A stretch of 64,000 bases of DNA from G963662655 sp963665015 (GTDB lineage: Bacteria > Cloacimonadota > Cloacimonadia > Cloacimonadales > JAIOQZ01): assembly GCA_963665015.2 (NCBI GenBank), contig CAXXSY010000004.1:1364001-1428000 (forward strand), in the 5' to 3' direction. Shown here piece by piece: positions 34,421 to 44,127 of this stretch (the stretch's first letter is position 1; each line of letters begins with the position of its first letter). The position numbers were made by a program, and so were the translations under genes. The notes under the pieces are model-generated. The model did not search any database, was not told where the DNA came from, and saw nothing but the letters and a program-made list of their open reading frames with translations.

Positions 34421-37400
34421 TTATATCGATTTTCGAAGTTCTTCAAGCGTATCAGAAGCCTTTTCGAACTCATATTCGTCAAGCTGTTTCCGGATTTTTG
34501 CCAGAAGCGCGACAGCCTTATCACCCGATAGCGCCGATTCGATATCGTTCAACATCTCGACTGCATCGATATCTCCCAGTTCCAGCATCTTCGAAAATTC
34601 GGCGAAAAGGACGTTCAGTTTTCCTTTGGCTGGTTTTGGTGTTACATCCGGTCGTGGCTCATCCTTTTTCTCTTGAGGGTTCCTTGCAAGAAACTCTCCA
34701 ATACCGCCGAGAACGATCTGCAAATGCCGATAAAAATCTTCCGCCCGATCCTCAATCGCACGAAAATCCTTCTTCTCGCAGGATACATTCAGCTTCTTCG
34801 TGACTTCGAACAAATCCGTGGCCGCAAGGCTGCCGGAGATACCCTTCAGCGTATGCACCTTCCGCGCGAAGTAGTCGTAGTCCTTTTTCTCCAGCGCGTT
34901 GCGTAAATCCTGCACGATGCGGTGATAGTCGTTATGGAATTGCCCGAGAAGGTTGACGAACAGCGTGCGGTTACCGCGAACACTCTGAAGCCCCTTTTCG
35001 AGATCGATGCCCCGAATTTCCTGTCCATCGTCCGTATTGGCTTCGATGATCGACTTTTTTGCCGGTACGAAATCAGCCCGTGGTTCGATAACCTGCACCA
35101 TTGCCGACAGCAGTTCCTCCGCCTGGATCGGCTTGGTGATGTGTGCGTTCATACCTGCGTTCGCCGATTTATCGCGTTCGCTCTTCATGGCGTGCGCGGT
35201 GAGGGCGATGATGGGCGTATTCTGATACGCGGTCTCCTTGGCGCGGATATGGCGTGCCGATTCGAAGCCGTCCATCACAGGCATTTGGATATCCATGAGG
35301 ATCACGTCGAACCGATCGTCCGATTCTTCCAGGATGTCCAGCACCTGCTTGCCGTTCTCGGCGATGTGCACGTGGAATCCCTCGTCCTCGAGAATCTCTC
35401 GCGCCACCTGCTGGTTGATCCGATTGTCCTCCGCGAGCAGTACGCGTGCACCTCGGATTTCATCCAGACCCTTGATCTCACCGGCTTTCTCAACGATCAT
35501 ATCGCGTGCCGACTTGTAATCTTCGTGTACAACCTCCATGATCGAGTCGTACAGCATGGAGTGATTGACCGGCTTTGCCAGCAGGCCGCTGATGCCGGTC
35601 TTCTCCGCTTCCTCGCGCACGATGTCCTTGGAGAAGGCGGTAACCATGAGTATTTCGGGAACCTTCTTCAACGTGGGGTGCTGGCGGATTCTGCGCGAGA
35701 CCTCGATCCCGTCCATGCCGGGCATCTTCCAGTCCATGAACACGAGATTGTACGGATTCGACTCGGCATTCTCCTCCAGCTTTTGGAGTGCCTGCTCGCC
35801 GGATGACGCCTGGCCCGCTTCGATGCTGAACGACCGCAGATTCTCCACCAGGATTTCCCGTGAAATATCGTTGTCATCGACGACCAGCGCGCGCAGGTTG
35901 CCCAGCGACTCAGGAACCACCTGCCGGGTGCGCATCTGCGTCTTCTGCTTGCGGATGACGGCGGTGAAGGAGATGGTCGTTCCCACGCCTACTTCGCTGT
36001 CAATGGAGATGTGTCCCTTCATCATGGTCACCAGGTTCTTTGCAATGGCGAGGCCGAGACCGGTTCCGCCGTGCTTGCGCGTGGTCGAACTCTCCGCCTG
36101 GTTGAACGACTCGAACACCGTTTTCAGCTTGTCGCGGGGAATTCCCACGCCGGTATCGCGCACCGAGCAGCTCAGCCGAACGTCGTGGTCGTCGATCTCT
36201 TCCGCGCCGACACGCAGCAAGATGAATCCGCGGTCGGTGAACTTGATCGCGTTGTTGCAGAGATTGATCATGATCTGGCTGAGCCGTAGCGGATCGCCGA
36301 TCAGCGAGTACGGGACGTTGTTCTCGATGTGGAAGAGGAATTCGAGCCCCTTCTCCTCGGCTTGCAGGCTGATGACGTTGGAGAGGCTCGTGAGCACCTC
36401 GTCCAGGTTGAAATCGACATATTCCAGCTCCATTCTTCCGGCCTCGATCTTGGAGAAATCGAGGATGTCATTGATGATGCGCATCAGGTTGCGGGACGAG
36501 GAGTGTATCTTCTTGACGTAGTCCTTCTGCTGCGCCGTGAGCCGTGTTCGTAGCGCAAGCTGGGAGAGACCGATGATCGCGTTCATGGGGGTGCGGATTT
36601 CGTGGCTCATGTTCGCCAGAAATTCGCTCTTGGTCTTGGTCGCTTCCTCGGCGATCTTACGGTTTCGCTCCGCGATCTCCTTCTCGTGGCGTTCCGTGAT
36701 GTCGATCACCATACCCTCGATGATGTCGCCGTCTTTCTGCTTGATCAAACGGGCATTCACTTCCGCCAGCAATCGCGCTCCGTCCTGCCTCACCATGTCG
36801 GCGTGAAAGCTTCTCAGGATGCCGTTTTCCTGTACTTGCCCCAAAAATTCGTTTCGCTGCTCTTCCTTTTGCCAGAGGCTTCGGGCGGCGTTATCTATCC
36901 GGTTGATTTGCTCGATATCGGAGAAGCCGAACAGGTCGAGGAATTGCCGGTTGGCGGTGATCAGCGTGCCGTTCGCGGTGGTCTGGAAAATGCCTTCGAT
37001 AGCGTTGTCGAAAATGGAGCGGTACATCATTTCGGCGGACTTGCGCAGGGCAATCTCGGCGTGGAGGTCGTTGGTGTAGGTCTTGAGCTGCATGGTCATG
37101 TCGTTGAACGAATCGACCAGCTCCCCGATCTCGTCGTTGGTCTTGCGCGGGATATTCACGTCGAAGTCGCCCTGACTGATTTTTCGGGTATAGGCTTCGA
37201 GCTGCTTGATGGGGACGGTCATGGTCCTTCCCAGCATCCAGCCGGCGATAAGCATGATCGGGATGCAGAGCAGAAAGATGCCGAGGTAAAGGTTGCGCAG
37301 GTCATTCTGATAGGCGAGAATGCTGTCCGCGGCGATATCGATCCCGAGGATGCACTCGATTTTGCCGGCACGATTATAGACCGGCGCGTATCCCGTCAGC

Positions 37401-37870
37401 CAGGTGCCCCATTCGTCGGAGTAGAAATTCTCTTCCACGAGCGTTTGTTCCATTTCCGCGATGTGGTTTTGGAGAAACTCGCTGGCGTCGTCGTAGATTT
37501 CGCCGAGGTGAGCGATATCCTGTGGATTCTCCTCCGCATCTACCACGAACCGGATAGCTCCAGAGTCATCGTATCGCATGGTGTAGATGTATTTGATATC
37601 GGTCGAAGAGTCGCGCATTCTTTGCATCGTCTTCTTGACGGATCGATACGCTTCGGACTCTTCCTGTGTCTGATCCGTGAGAGTCTCGTGCAAACCGGCA
37701 TCGATTTCCAGCGCCGCAATGCTCGCGATATCGCGAAGGCGCGTTCGGGTGTCTTCGAGAAGGCGGTTCTTCGCTTTACCGTAAAAAATCCAGGTGAGAG
37801 TACCGGTCGAAAGCATGACAAAAACGACCAGAACGATCATGAGCTTGTATTGAATGGATACCTTTCTCAT
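34421..37870 (-). CDS. BarA-like hybrid histidine kinase (HAMP-PAS-HK-REC-REC-Hpt)
   Basis: 1149 aa. TM1 (about 10-30), a periplasmic Cache-type sensor (30-195), TM2 (about 197-217), HAMP, PAS (about 285-400), HisKA with FLANMSHEIRTPMNAIIG, HATPase (LCNNAIKFT, VRDTGVGIP, GGTGLGLAI), receiver 1 (FMDWKMPGMDGIE), receiver 2 (LMDIQMPVMDGFE), and an Hpt (VHTLKGISGSLAA). A short helical tail (about 1085-1149) follows. The ATG at 37870 has GAGG upstream; the frame opens two codons earlier at TTG. It sits ahead of the double-receiver protein. The full phosphorelay is in one chain; the final output is not evident. Confidence 0.92.
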   Translation of the reverse strand: MRKVSIQYKLMIVLVVFVMLSTGTLTWIFYGKAKNRLLEDTRTRLRDIASIAALEIDAGLHETLTDQTQEESEAYRSVKKTMQRMRDSSTDIKYIYTMRYDDSGAIRFVVDAEENPQDIAHLGEIYDDASEFLQNHIAEMEQTLVEENFYSDEWGTWLTGYAPVYNRAGKIECILGIDIAADSILAYQNDLRNLYLGIFLLCIPIMLIAGWMLGRTMTVPIKQLEAYTRKISQGDFDVNIPRKTNDEIGELVDSFNDMTMQLKTYTNDLHAEIALRKSAEMMYRSIFDNAIEGIFQTTANGTLITANRQFLDLFGFSDIEQINRIDNAARSLWQKEEQRNEFLGQVQENGILRSFHADMVRQDGARLLAEVNARLIKQKDGDIIEGMVIDITERHEKEIAERNRKIAEEATKTKSEFLANMSHEIRTPMNAIIGLSQLALRTRLTAQQKDYVKKIHSSSRNLMRIINDILDFSKIEAGRMELEYVDFNLDEVLTSLSNVISLQAEEKGLEFLFHIENNVPYSLIGDPLRLSQIMINLCNNAIKFTDRGFILLRVGAEEIDDHDVRLSCSVRDTGVGIPRDKLKTVFESFNQAESSTTRKHGGTGLGLAIAKNLVTMMKGHISIDSEVGVGTTISFTAVIRKQKTQMRTRQVVPESLGNLRALVVDDNDISREILVENLRSFSIEAGQASSGEQALQKLEENAESNPYNLVFMDWKMPGMDGIEVSRRIRQHPTLKKVPEILMVTAFSKDIVREEAEKTGISGLLAKPVNHSMLYDSIMEVVHEDYKSARDMIVEKAGEIKGLDEIRGARVLLAEDNRINQQVAREILEDEGFHVHIAENGKQVLDILEESDDRFDVILMDIQMPVMDGFESARHIRAKETAYQNTPIIALTAHAMKSERDKSANAGMNAHITKPIQAEELLSAMVQVIEPRADFVPAKKSIIEANTDDGQEIRGIDLEKGLQSVRGNRTLFVNLLGQFHNDYHRIVQDLRNALEKKDYDYFARKVHTLKGISGSLAATDLFEVTKKLNVSCEKKDFRAIEDRAEDFYRHLQIVLGGIGEFLARNPQEKKDEPRPDVTPKPAKGKLNVLFAEFSKMLELGDIDAVEMLNDIESALSGDKAVALLAKIRKQLDEYEFEKASDTLEELRKSI

Positions 37871-38059
37871 TGCCAACCTCTTTATACACTTGCTTCAAGA
37901 TAGAATAGCGTAATATGATGCCTCGTCAAAATAAAACGATGTACCGATCACAATGTAATACGGTCAGAGTCGGCGCGTTAGACATTCGGGATTTATTTGC
38001 TTGACGTTAATCAGCGATTGAGCGAATCGTTCTTGAAATAGTATTATCAGGGAGTGTAC

Positions 38060-40900
38060 ATGGTTTCTGGCAAAAAGAAGAATGCGACAGACGGAACGAT
38101 CGCCGTCGATTACTACACGAATTCCAGGCTTTTCCCGCAACCGGTGGTGGACCGTAAGACCAACACGATCATCGCTTTCATCGTCTTCGCGGTGACGCTC
38201 GCCATCTACATGATGACCCAGGCGCGGTCGCTGTCGTTCTGGGATTGCGGCGAATATATAACATGCAGCAGCATCCTCGGCGTACCGCATCCGCCGGGTA
38301 ATCCGTTCTACATCATGCTGGGTCGTTTTTTCTCCATCCTCGGCGGCGGAATCCCGCACGCGATGGTGATCAATTTCCTCTCCGGATTGATGTCGGCGCT
38401 GGCGGTGTTTTTCCTCTACCTGTTCACCGTCAAGCTGGTCTCGATGTTCGAGGACAAGGCGATCCTGGTCTATGCGGCCGGCGTCTTCGCTGCGCTGATG
38501 ACGGCATTTTCCTACACCTTCTGGAACAACGCCATCGAGGCGGAGGTGTATGCGGGGCTCAGCCTGATCATCAATCTGATCATGTGGCTGACCATGGTCT
38601 GGGTCGAGAGATCGCGGCATTTCTCTCACCAGAACCTGCTGCTCCTGATCATCTATATCTTTTTCCTGGGCTTTGGCATTCACCAGACATCGCTCCAGAT
38701 CGCGCCGGCGGTGCTGTTCGTGGCGGTGTATCCCATCATGCGGCACAACATACGCTCGAATGAATTCTGGACCCGCACGATCATCTACCTGATCGGCATG
38801 GTGGTGATCTATATCCTGTTCAACGTGTTCGGCGAAAGCGCCCGCATCCCGAGCCTGGGCAAATGGATGTTCGCGCTTACAGCTATCGGATTGCTCTGGT
38901 ACCACCTGCGCGACAAGGTCTCGATCAACGCGTGGGGACTGGCGGTATTTTTCATTCTCATCGGACTCAGCTCGCACGCGTTCCTGCTCGTGCGATCCTC
39001 GCTTCGGCCCTTCATCAACGAGGGTTACCCGCACAACTTACCAATGTTCATGGAATATATCCTGCGTCGCCAGTACGGCGTGACCAGCTTCCTGGAGCGA
39101 CGCGCGTCACTCTTCTATCAGCTCGATTTCCACTTCCTGCGCTATTTCTCATGGCAGTTCTTCCGGGCGGATGTTCTCTCGAACTGGGTCGGCGGCGGAA
39201 GGATTCTATTTCAGATTCTGTCGAACCTGATCGTCGCGTTGCTCGGATTCTTCGGGCTATTCTACCACGCGAAGCGGAACAAGCACTCCTTCGCGTATTT
39301 CTTCTCGTTCTATTTCATGAGCTCGATCGCCATGATCGTCGTGATGAACCTCTCCGACTCCGAAGTCCGCGACCGAGAATACTTCTTCACCAACGCCTAT
39401 TACCTCTGGACGGTCTGGATGGCGATCGGCTGTATCGGGTTAGCACGTATGATCTGGGATAACGCCAGAGAACTGGTCGTTATTCCGCTGATATTCATGA
39501 CGATACTGGTCGGCGGAAACCTCGCGACGCAATACTTTATCCACGACCGGCACAAGGACGTCATCGCGCTCGACTACGGCGTCAACTTCCTGAACAGCCT
39601 CGAAGAGAACGCGATTGTCTTCACCAACGGCGACAACGACACCTTCCCGCTGTGGTACGCGCAGGCGGTTCACGATCCTTATGCCGAGGAGTTTGTCTAT
39701 CCGGCGAAGGATGTCTATCCCACCGGGAAAACGAAAGAGATCATCGCCTCGGCGATGGAATATAAACAACGGGAGTGCAAGGGAATCCGGCTGGATGTGT
39801 CCATCGCGAACCTGAGCCTCCTGAATACGCCGTGGTATATCCGGCAGCTTCGGGACAAGGAAGGAATCGAATTCAACCTGCCCGACAGCCTGATTACGCC
39901 CAGCAAGATCAAGACACCGCTCTATCCGGTGCAACTGCCCCGAGGCGGACTGATCAAGCTCGAATCGCCCAATGACGAGGACAGCTTCCACATCGAGCTG
40001 AAGGAAGGAACCATCCTCTACAGCAACGATCTGGCGGCCTTGCAGATCATCCGCGACAACTACGGCAAACGTCCGATCTACATCGCGGTGACGGTGCCGG
40101 ACACGAAATCGACCGACATCGTTCCCAAGCTCGGGCTCACCATGTTCCGCCGCAACGAAGGAATGGTCGATCGGCTGGTACCGGTCGAGCGTGAGGACAA
40201 CGTGGATATCGACCGCCTGCTGGAAAGCATCGAAGGCGTATATAAATACCGCGGTATCTTCGACAGCACCATGTACAAGGATCCCAACACCATGCGCCTG
40301 CTTGGCAACTACGGCGCGTCGTACATCATGCGGGCATCGCGCCATTTCCTCGAACGCGGCGACATGAACAGGGCGATCGAGTACATGGAGAAAGGCACGG
40401 CGTTCGTAAAAGACAATCAGGGCGTGCAAAGAAGCCTTGTAAGACTTTATCAAGAACGCGACAAGATCGTCGCGGGTATCGAACTGCGTGAAAAGCAGCT
40501 CGAAACGATCTCCGATACCCTCGGCAAGGAACAGCAGTCCGAAATTTACGCCGAGCTTGCCGAACTCTACCTGCAGAGCGGCAGCAAGGAAAAGGCGATC
40601 GAAACGATGCGCAAAGCGGTCAAACTTGGGCCGGGGAATTTCATTAATTACGTCGATCTCGGCGATTATTTGCTGGAGAACGACCAGATCGAGGAAGGAA
40701 TCGACATGCTGAAGCGCGCGATCGAAGTCGATCCGCTCAACAAGCGTCTCCCGGGCGCGATCGTGGGACCCATTGTCTTTGCCAGACAATACGAAGAGGG
40801 CTTCAAATTGCTGGATATCGTCGAGAAGTATCAGGGCGAAGAGGCTATCAAGCCTTATAGGAAATACATTCAAGATGAAATGAAAAATATTCGGGAGTAA
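38060..40900 (+). CDS. DUF2723 membrane protein with C-terminal TPRs (GT-C-like)
   Basis: 946 aa. The N-terminal half has about 11-13 hydrophobic helices and the DUF2723 hallmarks SFWDCGEYITCSSILGVPHPPGNPFY and, further on, YFFTNAYYLWTVW. The family is related to protein O-mannosyl transferases and GT-C enzymes, so lipid-linked sugar transfer in the membrane is the likely role. The last 190 residues form TPR-like repeats (ASRHFLERGDMNRAIEYMEKG, AELYLQSGSKEKAIETMRKA, LGDYLLENDQIEEGIDMLKRA). GGGAG precedes the ATG at 38060. Its stop overlaps the next gene's start (TAATG). Confidence 0.85.
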   Translation: MVSGKKKNATDGTIAVDYYTNSRLFPQPVVDRKTNTIIAFIVFAVTLAIYMMTQARSLSFWDCGEYITCSSILGVPHPPGNPFYIMLGRFFSILGGGIPHAMVINFLSGLMSALAVFFLYLFTVKLVSMFEDKAILVYAAGVFAALMTAFSYTFWNNAIEAEVYAGLSLIINLIMWLTMVWVERSRHFSHQNLLLLIIYIFFLGFGIHQTSLQIAPAVLFVAVYPIMRHNIRSNEFWTRTIIYLIGMVVIYILFNVFGESARIPSLGKWMFALTAIGLLWYHLRDKVSINAWGLAVFFILIGLSSHAFLLVRSSLRPFINEGYPHNLPMFMEYILRRQYGVTSFLERRASLFYQLDFHFLRYFSWQFFRADVLSNWVGGGRILFQILSNLIVALLGFFGLFYHAKRNKHSFAYFFSFYFMSSIAMIVVMNLSDSEVRDREYFFTNAYYLWTVWMAIGCIGLARMIWDNARELVVIPLIFMTILVGGNLATQYFIHDRHKDVIALDYGVNFLNSLEENAIVFTNGDNDTFPLWYAQAVHDPYAEEFVYPAKDVYPTGKTKEIIASAMEYKQRECKGIRLDVSIANLSLLNTPWYIRQLRDKEGIEFNLPDSLITPSKIKTPLYPVQLPRGGLIKLESPNDEDSFHIELKEGTILYSNDLAALQIIRDNYGKRPIYIAVTVPDTKSTDIVPKLGLTMFRRNEGMVDRLVPVEREDNVDIDRLLESIEGVYKYRGIFDSTMYKDPNTMRLLGNYGASYIMRASRHFLERGDMNRAIEYMEKGTAFVKDNQGVQRSLVRLYQERDKIVAGIELREKQLETISDTLGKEQQSEIYAELAELYLQSGSKEKAIETMRKAVKLGPGNFINYVDLGDYLLENDQIEEGIDMLKRAIEVDPLNKRLPGAIVGPIVFARQYEEGFKLLDIVEKYQGEEAIKPYRKYIQDEMKNIRE

Positions 40901-43491
40901 TGGTGAAGAGACGGTTTTTCTTCTTTCTGGAACGGGAACTTCATTTGCCCATGCTGGTGCCGTTGATGGAATACATTCACGACATCGGACTGGGCGAAAT
41001 AGGAATAGGAACGGTTGAATACTTTGAATCGAGAGAAGGCATTCCGGGAAGGGGACTGCGGAAGAAAGTCCTTCAGGAAAATGTCCGGGTACCCTTCGAA
41101 ATGGTTGACGATCCGCTGGCGTGGGAGCCCGATATCACCTTTATCGCCGACTTCAGCTACCAGTATGTTGAGGGACTCGGAAAGATTGTCAATATCGGGC
41201 ACGGAACGATCTGCAAGGGCTGGTTTTTCACCGATAAACTGATCAGCCGACGGGAAAACTGCGCCGATTTGATGTGCGTCCCGGGGACCATCCACAAAGA
41301 GGTTCTGGAAAAGCAGGTCAAAATACCGATCGAAGTGACCGGAATGGCGAAGCTCGACAGCCTCTTCATGGGCGAGTGGAACCGCGAGGAAGTTCTCCGA
41401 ACCATGAACCTCAATCCCGACAACAAGACGATCCTCTTCGCGCCGACATTCAACCGTGAACTGAGCATCGTGCCGCATCTGCGCACCGATTTCCGAAAAT
41501 ATTTGCCCGACTATCTGAATATCATTATCAAGCTGCACGGCGCCGCGCCCGAGGAGTGGAAGCGCGAATACCGCATGCTCGCCGACCGCGACGAGAATAT
41601 GTACTACTCCGAATCGATGGACATCTCGCCGTCGTTCGCCGCGGCGGACCTCCTGATCACCGACGTCTCTTCGGTCATCTACGAATTCGCGTCGCTGGGC
41701 AAGCCGGTTCTGCTGTTCGACAGCCCGACGCAGAAGGAGTACGCCAACTACTTGCCCGACGATCTGGAATACCGGTTCCGCGATGTCGGCACGCGTATCA
41801 CGCACGTTGGCGAGATTCAGGAACGCGTCTTCAACATGCTTCTCCAGCAGGGATCGTCTTCCCGCACGCAGGAGATTGCGAATCAATTCATCAGCGTTCG
41901 GGACGGAACCAGCGCCGAGAAGATCGTGTCGCGCGCCCTGACCCTCTTGCAGGAAGAAGAGCCGCGCGGAACCTTCATTATCGACAACCCGGACGGATAC
42001 GATATTTCCGGCCTGGTCAGGAAATACGAGAATCGCTATGAGATACTGATCGCCGGTCCTGGAACCGGTGATTCGCATATCGCATCGGGCAAGACGCCGC
42101 AAGAGACCATCCTGGGCGCGCTGGACCGGATCAAGACGAATCATTTTATCTACGCCGACGCGCGGTGGGAATTCTCTCCCATGATGCCCTGCCTGATGAT
42201 GAACCATCTGATGTTGAACGACCGAATCGGGCTGGTGATTCCGCTGTGCGAGAACTCGGACGAACTCAGCCTTCAGCAGTTGCGCTTTCATGTGCGTGTC
42301 TCCGACGAGATGCCCAAGCACCTGATCGGATGGCAACTGACCTACGCCATGACCGGCCAGTGGAAAGAGATACCCTACCTCGAGACGCCCGTATTCGCGT
42401 CCGCGAAATCGATATGGGAAAGCGACGCGTTCACGGACGGCCACGGGGACAGGATTCTCGGCTGGCTGGAGATGTTCCGGTCGGTGCATACCGCGAAAAA
42501 ACTTTCCGCGCTCGCGCTGGACTGCTATATCGCGCGCAAGGAGCTTTCCATGCTGGAGCGCGTGGGTGGTTTCTCGTTCCCCGGGCTTCAGTTCAACGAT
42601 CTGGACAGCGATTCGTCGGCTGCGGTGAGAGAATCTTCCAGCGCGCTGACGTTCGTCGAGGAAGACGCGGAGACCGATGACGAGGTAAAAGAGGAAACCC
42701 TGATTCGTCGCATCGAGGAGAATCCATCCGATACGACGATGGTGAAGCGACTGATCCGCTACCTGTTCGAGCATGAGAAATACGAGAAGGTCGATGTCTA
42801 TGAGGCGATGATCCCGCACGACCCGGAAGTCGCCTGGATGGCTGCGGTCGCGCTGGACAAGCAGGATTTTTATGACCAGGCGCTGGAGAAGATCGAGACC
42901 ATCGACACGCTCGCGGTGATCGACCGCAATATGCTGCTCAAGGTGCTCACGTTGCGCGCCAAGCTGCTGATCAAGCTCAATCGCCCGCAGGACGCGCTGG
43001 GCTACATCCAGGAAGCGTACGACATCAACGACCACGTTCCGGATATCCTGATCACGCTGGGATCGTGCCATCTGATACTGAACGATCCGGAGAAAGCGCT
43101 GCCGCTACTGGAAAAGGCAAACGATCTGGCGCCGGGCAACGTGCAGGTGCAGTACGGTATCGCGTCGATCTATCTGGCGAAGGGCGATCTCGAACGTGCC
43201 CGTGCGATCCTGCAGGATCTGGCGAAGCACGATCCTGACAACCTGAGCGCGGTGGAAGGCTTGATGAACATCGCGTATCGAACGCGCGACTTCGAGCTGG
43301 TGATCGGTCCGCTTAGCAAGTACATCAAGCGGCATCCGGAGAGCATCAACATCCGGTTTGTCGCGGCGGGAATCTACTTCGAGAGTGGTCGATACGAGGA
43401 GGCGCTACAGGAGATTCTGCAGATCGAGGAGATCAATCCCGATTTCGTGGGGATCGAAGATTTGAAGCAGCGTATCCTGTCCGCAAGGTAG
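40900..43491 (+). CDS. TagB/CDP-glycerol transferase-like protein with GT-like middle and TPR tail
   Basis: 863 aa. Residues 1-350 are CDP-glycerol glycerophosphotransferase-like (NIGHGTICKGW, RRENCADLMCVPG, VTGMAKLDSL, ILFAPTFNREL, IKLHGAAPEEW, AAADLLITDVSSVIYEFASLGKPVLLF). About 355-560 is a GT-A-like domain as in its paralogue at 13999-15585. About 600-860 are TPR-type repeats. It is translationally coupled to the DUF2723 gene, and both end in TPRs, so they may act together in assembling a surface polymer (inference). No teichoic-acid polymer is expected in a Gram-negative cell, so the real donor is uncertain. Confidence 0.8.
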   Translation: MVKRRFFFFLERELHLPMLVPLMEYIHDIGLGEIGIGTVEYFESREGIPGRGLRKKVLQENVRVPFEMVDDPLAWEPDITFIADFSYQYVEGLGKIVNIGHGTICKGWFFTDKLISRRENCADLMCVPGTIHKEVLEKQVKIPIEVTGMAKLDSLFMGEWNREEVLRTMNLNPDNKTILFAPTFNRELSIVPHLRTDFRKYLPDYLNIIIKLHGAAPEEWKREYRMLADRDENMYYSESMDISPSFAAADLLITDVSSVIYEFASLGKPVLLFDSPTQKEYANYLPDDLEYRFRDVGTRITHVGEIQERVFNMLLQQGSSSRTQEIANQFISVRDGTSAEKIVSRALTLLQEEEPRGTFIIDNPDGYDISGLVRKYENRYEILIAGPGTGDSHIASGKTPQETILGALDRIKTNHFIYADARWEFSPMMPCLMMNHLMLNDRIGLVIPLCENSDELSLQQLRFHVRVSDEMPKHLIGWQLTYAMTGQWKEIPYLETPVFASAKSIWESDAFTDGHGDRILGWLEMFRSVHTAKKLSALALDCYIARKELSMLERVGGFSFPGLQFNDLDSDSSAAVRESSSALTFVEEDAETDDEVKEETLIRRIEENPSDTTMVKRLIRYLFEHEKYEKVDVYEAMIPHDPEVAWMAAVALDKQDFYDQALEKIETIDTLAVIDRNMLLKVLTLRAKLLIKLNRPQDALGYIQEAYDINDHVPDILITLGSCHLILNDPEKALPLLEKANDLAPGNVQVQYGIASIYLAKGDLERARAILQDLAKHDPDNLSAVEGLMNIAYRTRDFELVIGPLSKYIKRHPESINIRFVAAGIYFESGRYEEALQEILQIEEINPDFVGIEDLKQRILSAR

Positions 43492-43581
43492 CGGCGATGT
43501 TTTTCTGTTGACGCGGTATTCCCTGTTTTTTTAATGGAAAACTTACAAAAGCAAAATAGAGATTCGAACCATGGAGGAATC

Positions 43582-44127
43582 ATGAAGAAGATTATATTGG
43601 CTCTGGTCCTGACGGCGTTTGCGCTGGCGCTTATGGCGGCGGACGAATTCAAGATCGGATATGTTGACAGCGAACGACTGATGCGGGACAGCAAGGATAC
43701 GCAGGAAGCCGAACAACTTTTCGAGAGCGAACGTCAGATTTGGGAAGCGCAGATTTCCGAACTCGAGGATGAAATCGATCGGATGACAGAAGAATACGAA
43801 GGACGCAAGCTTACCATGACCGACGCAGGACGGAAGGAAGCCGAAGACGCGATCAACACGAAGATGGACGAACGCAAAGACCTGATTCAGGACATTTTTG
43901 GCGAAAATGGCAAGGCGGCCCGCAAGAACGAAGAGCTGCTTGAACCGATCATGAACAAGATTCAGATCGCGATCAAGAAGGTCGCCGACGAATTCGAATA
44001 TTCCGTTATCATGGACGCCGCCGCCGGCGGTATCCTGTATGCCGTACCGAGTCTGGATGTCACGGACATGGTGCTCGACGAGATGAACGCGGCAACCGAA
44101 GACGAACCGAAAGAAACACAAGAATAA
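43582..44127 (+). CDS. skp: Skp/OmpH-family periplasmic chaperone
   Basis: 181 aa. Signal peptide MKKIILALVLTAFALALMAA, then the OmpH pattern FKIGYVDSERLMRDSKDTQEAEQLF, a long charged helical region forming the two tentacles, and KKVADEFEYSVIMDAAAGGILYAVPSLDVTDMVL. Skp holds unfolded outer-membrane proteins in the periplasm. ATG at 43582 has GGAGGA upstream; the frame is open 16 codons earlier. It is followed by lpxD with a one-base overlap, the usual order in Gram-negative genomes. Confidence 0.9.
   Translation: MKKIILALVLTAFALALMAADEFKIGYVDSERLMRDSKDTQEAEQLFESERQIWEAQISELEDEIDRMTEEYEGRKLTMTDAGRKEAEDAINTKMDERKDLIQDIFGENGKAARKNEELLEPIMNKIQIAIKKVADEFEYSVIMDAAAGGILYAVPSLDVTDMVLDEMNAATEDEPKETQE

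Noticed and set aside
37964..39034. 356-aa ORF antisense to the DUF2723 gene
   Set aside because: Shadow frame of a clear coding gene; no domain, no signal, composition typical of antisense frames in GC-rich DNA.
40870..43071. 733-aa ORF antisense to the TagB-like-TPR gene
   Set aside because: The plus-strand frame has recognisable motifs throughout; the antisense product has none.
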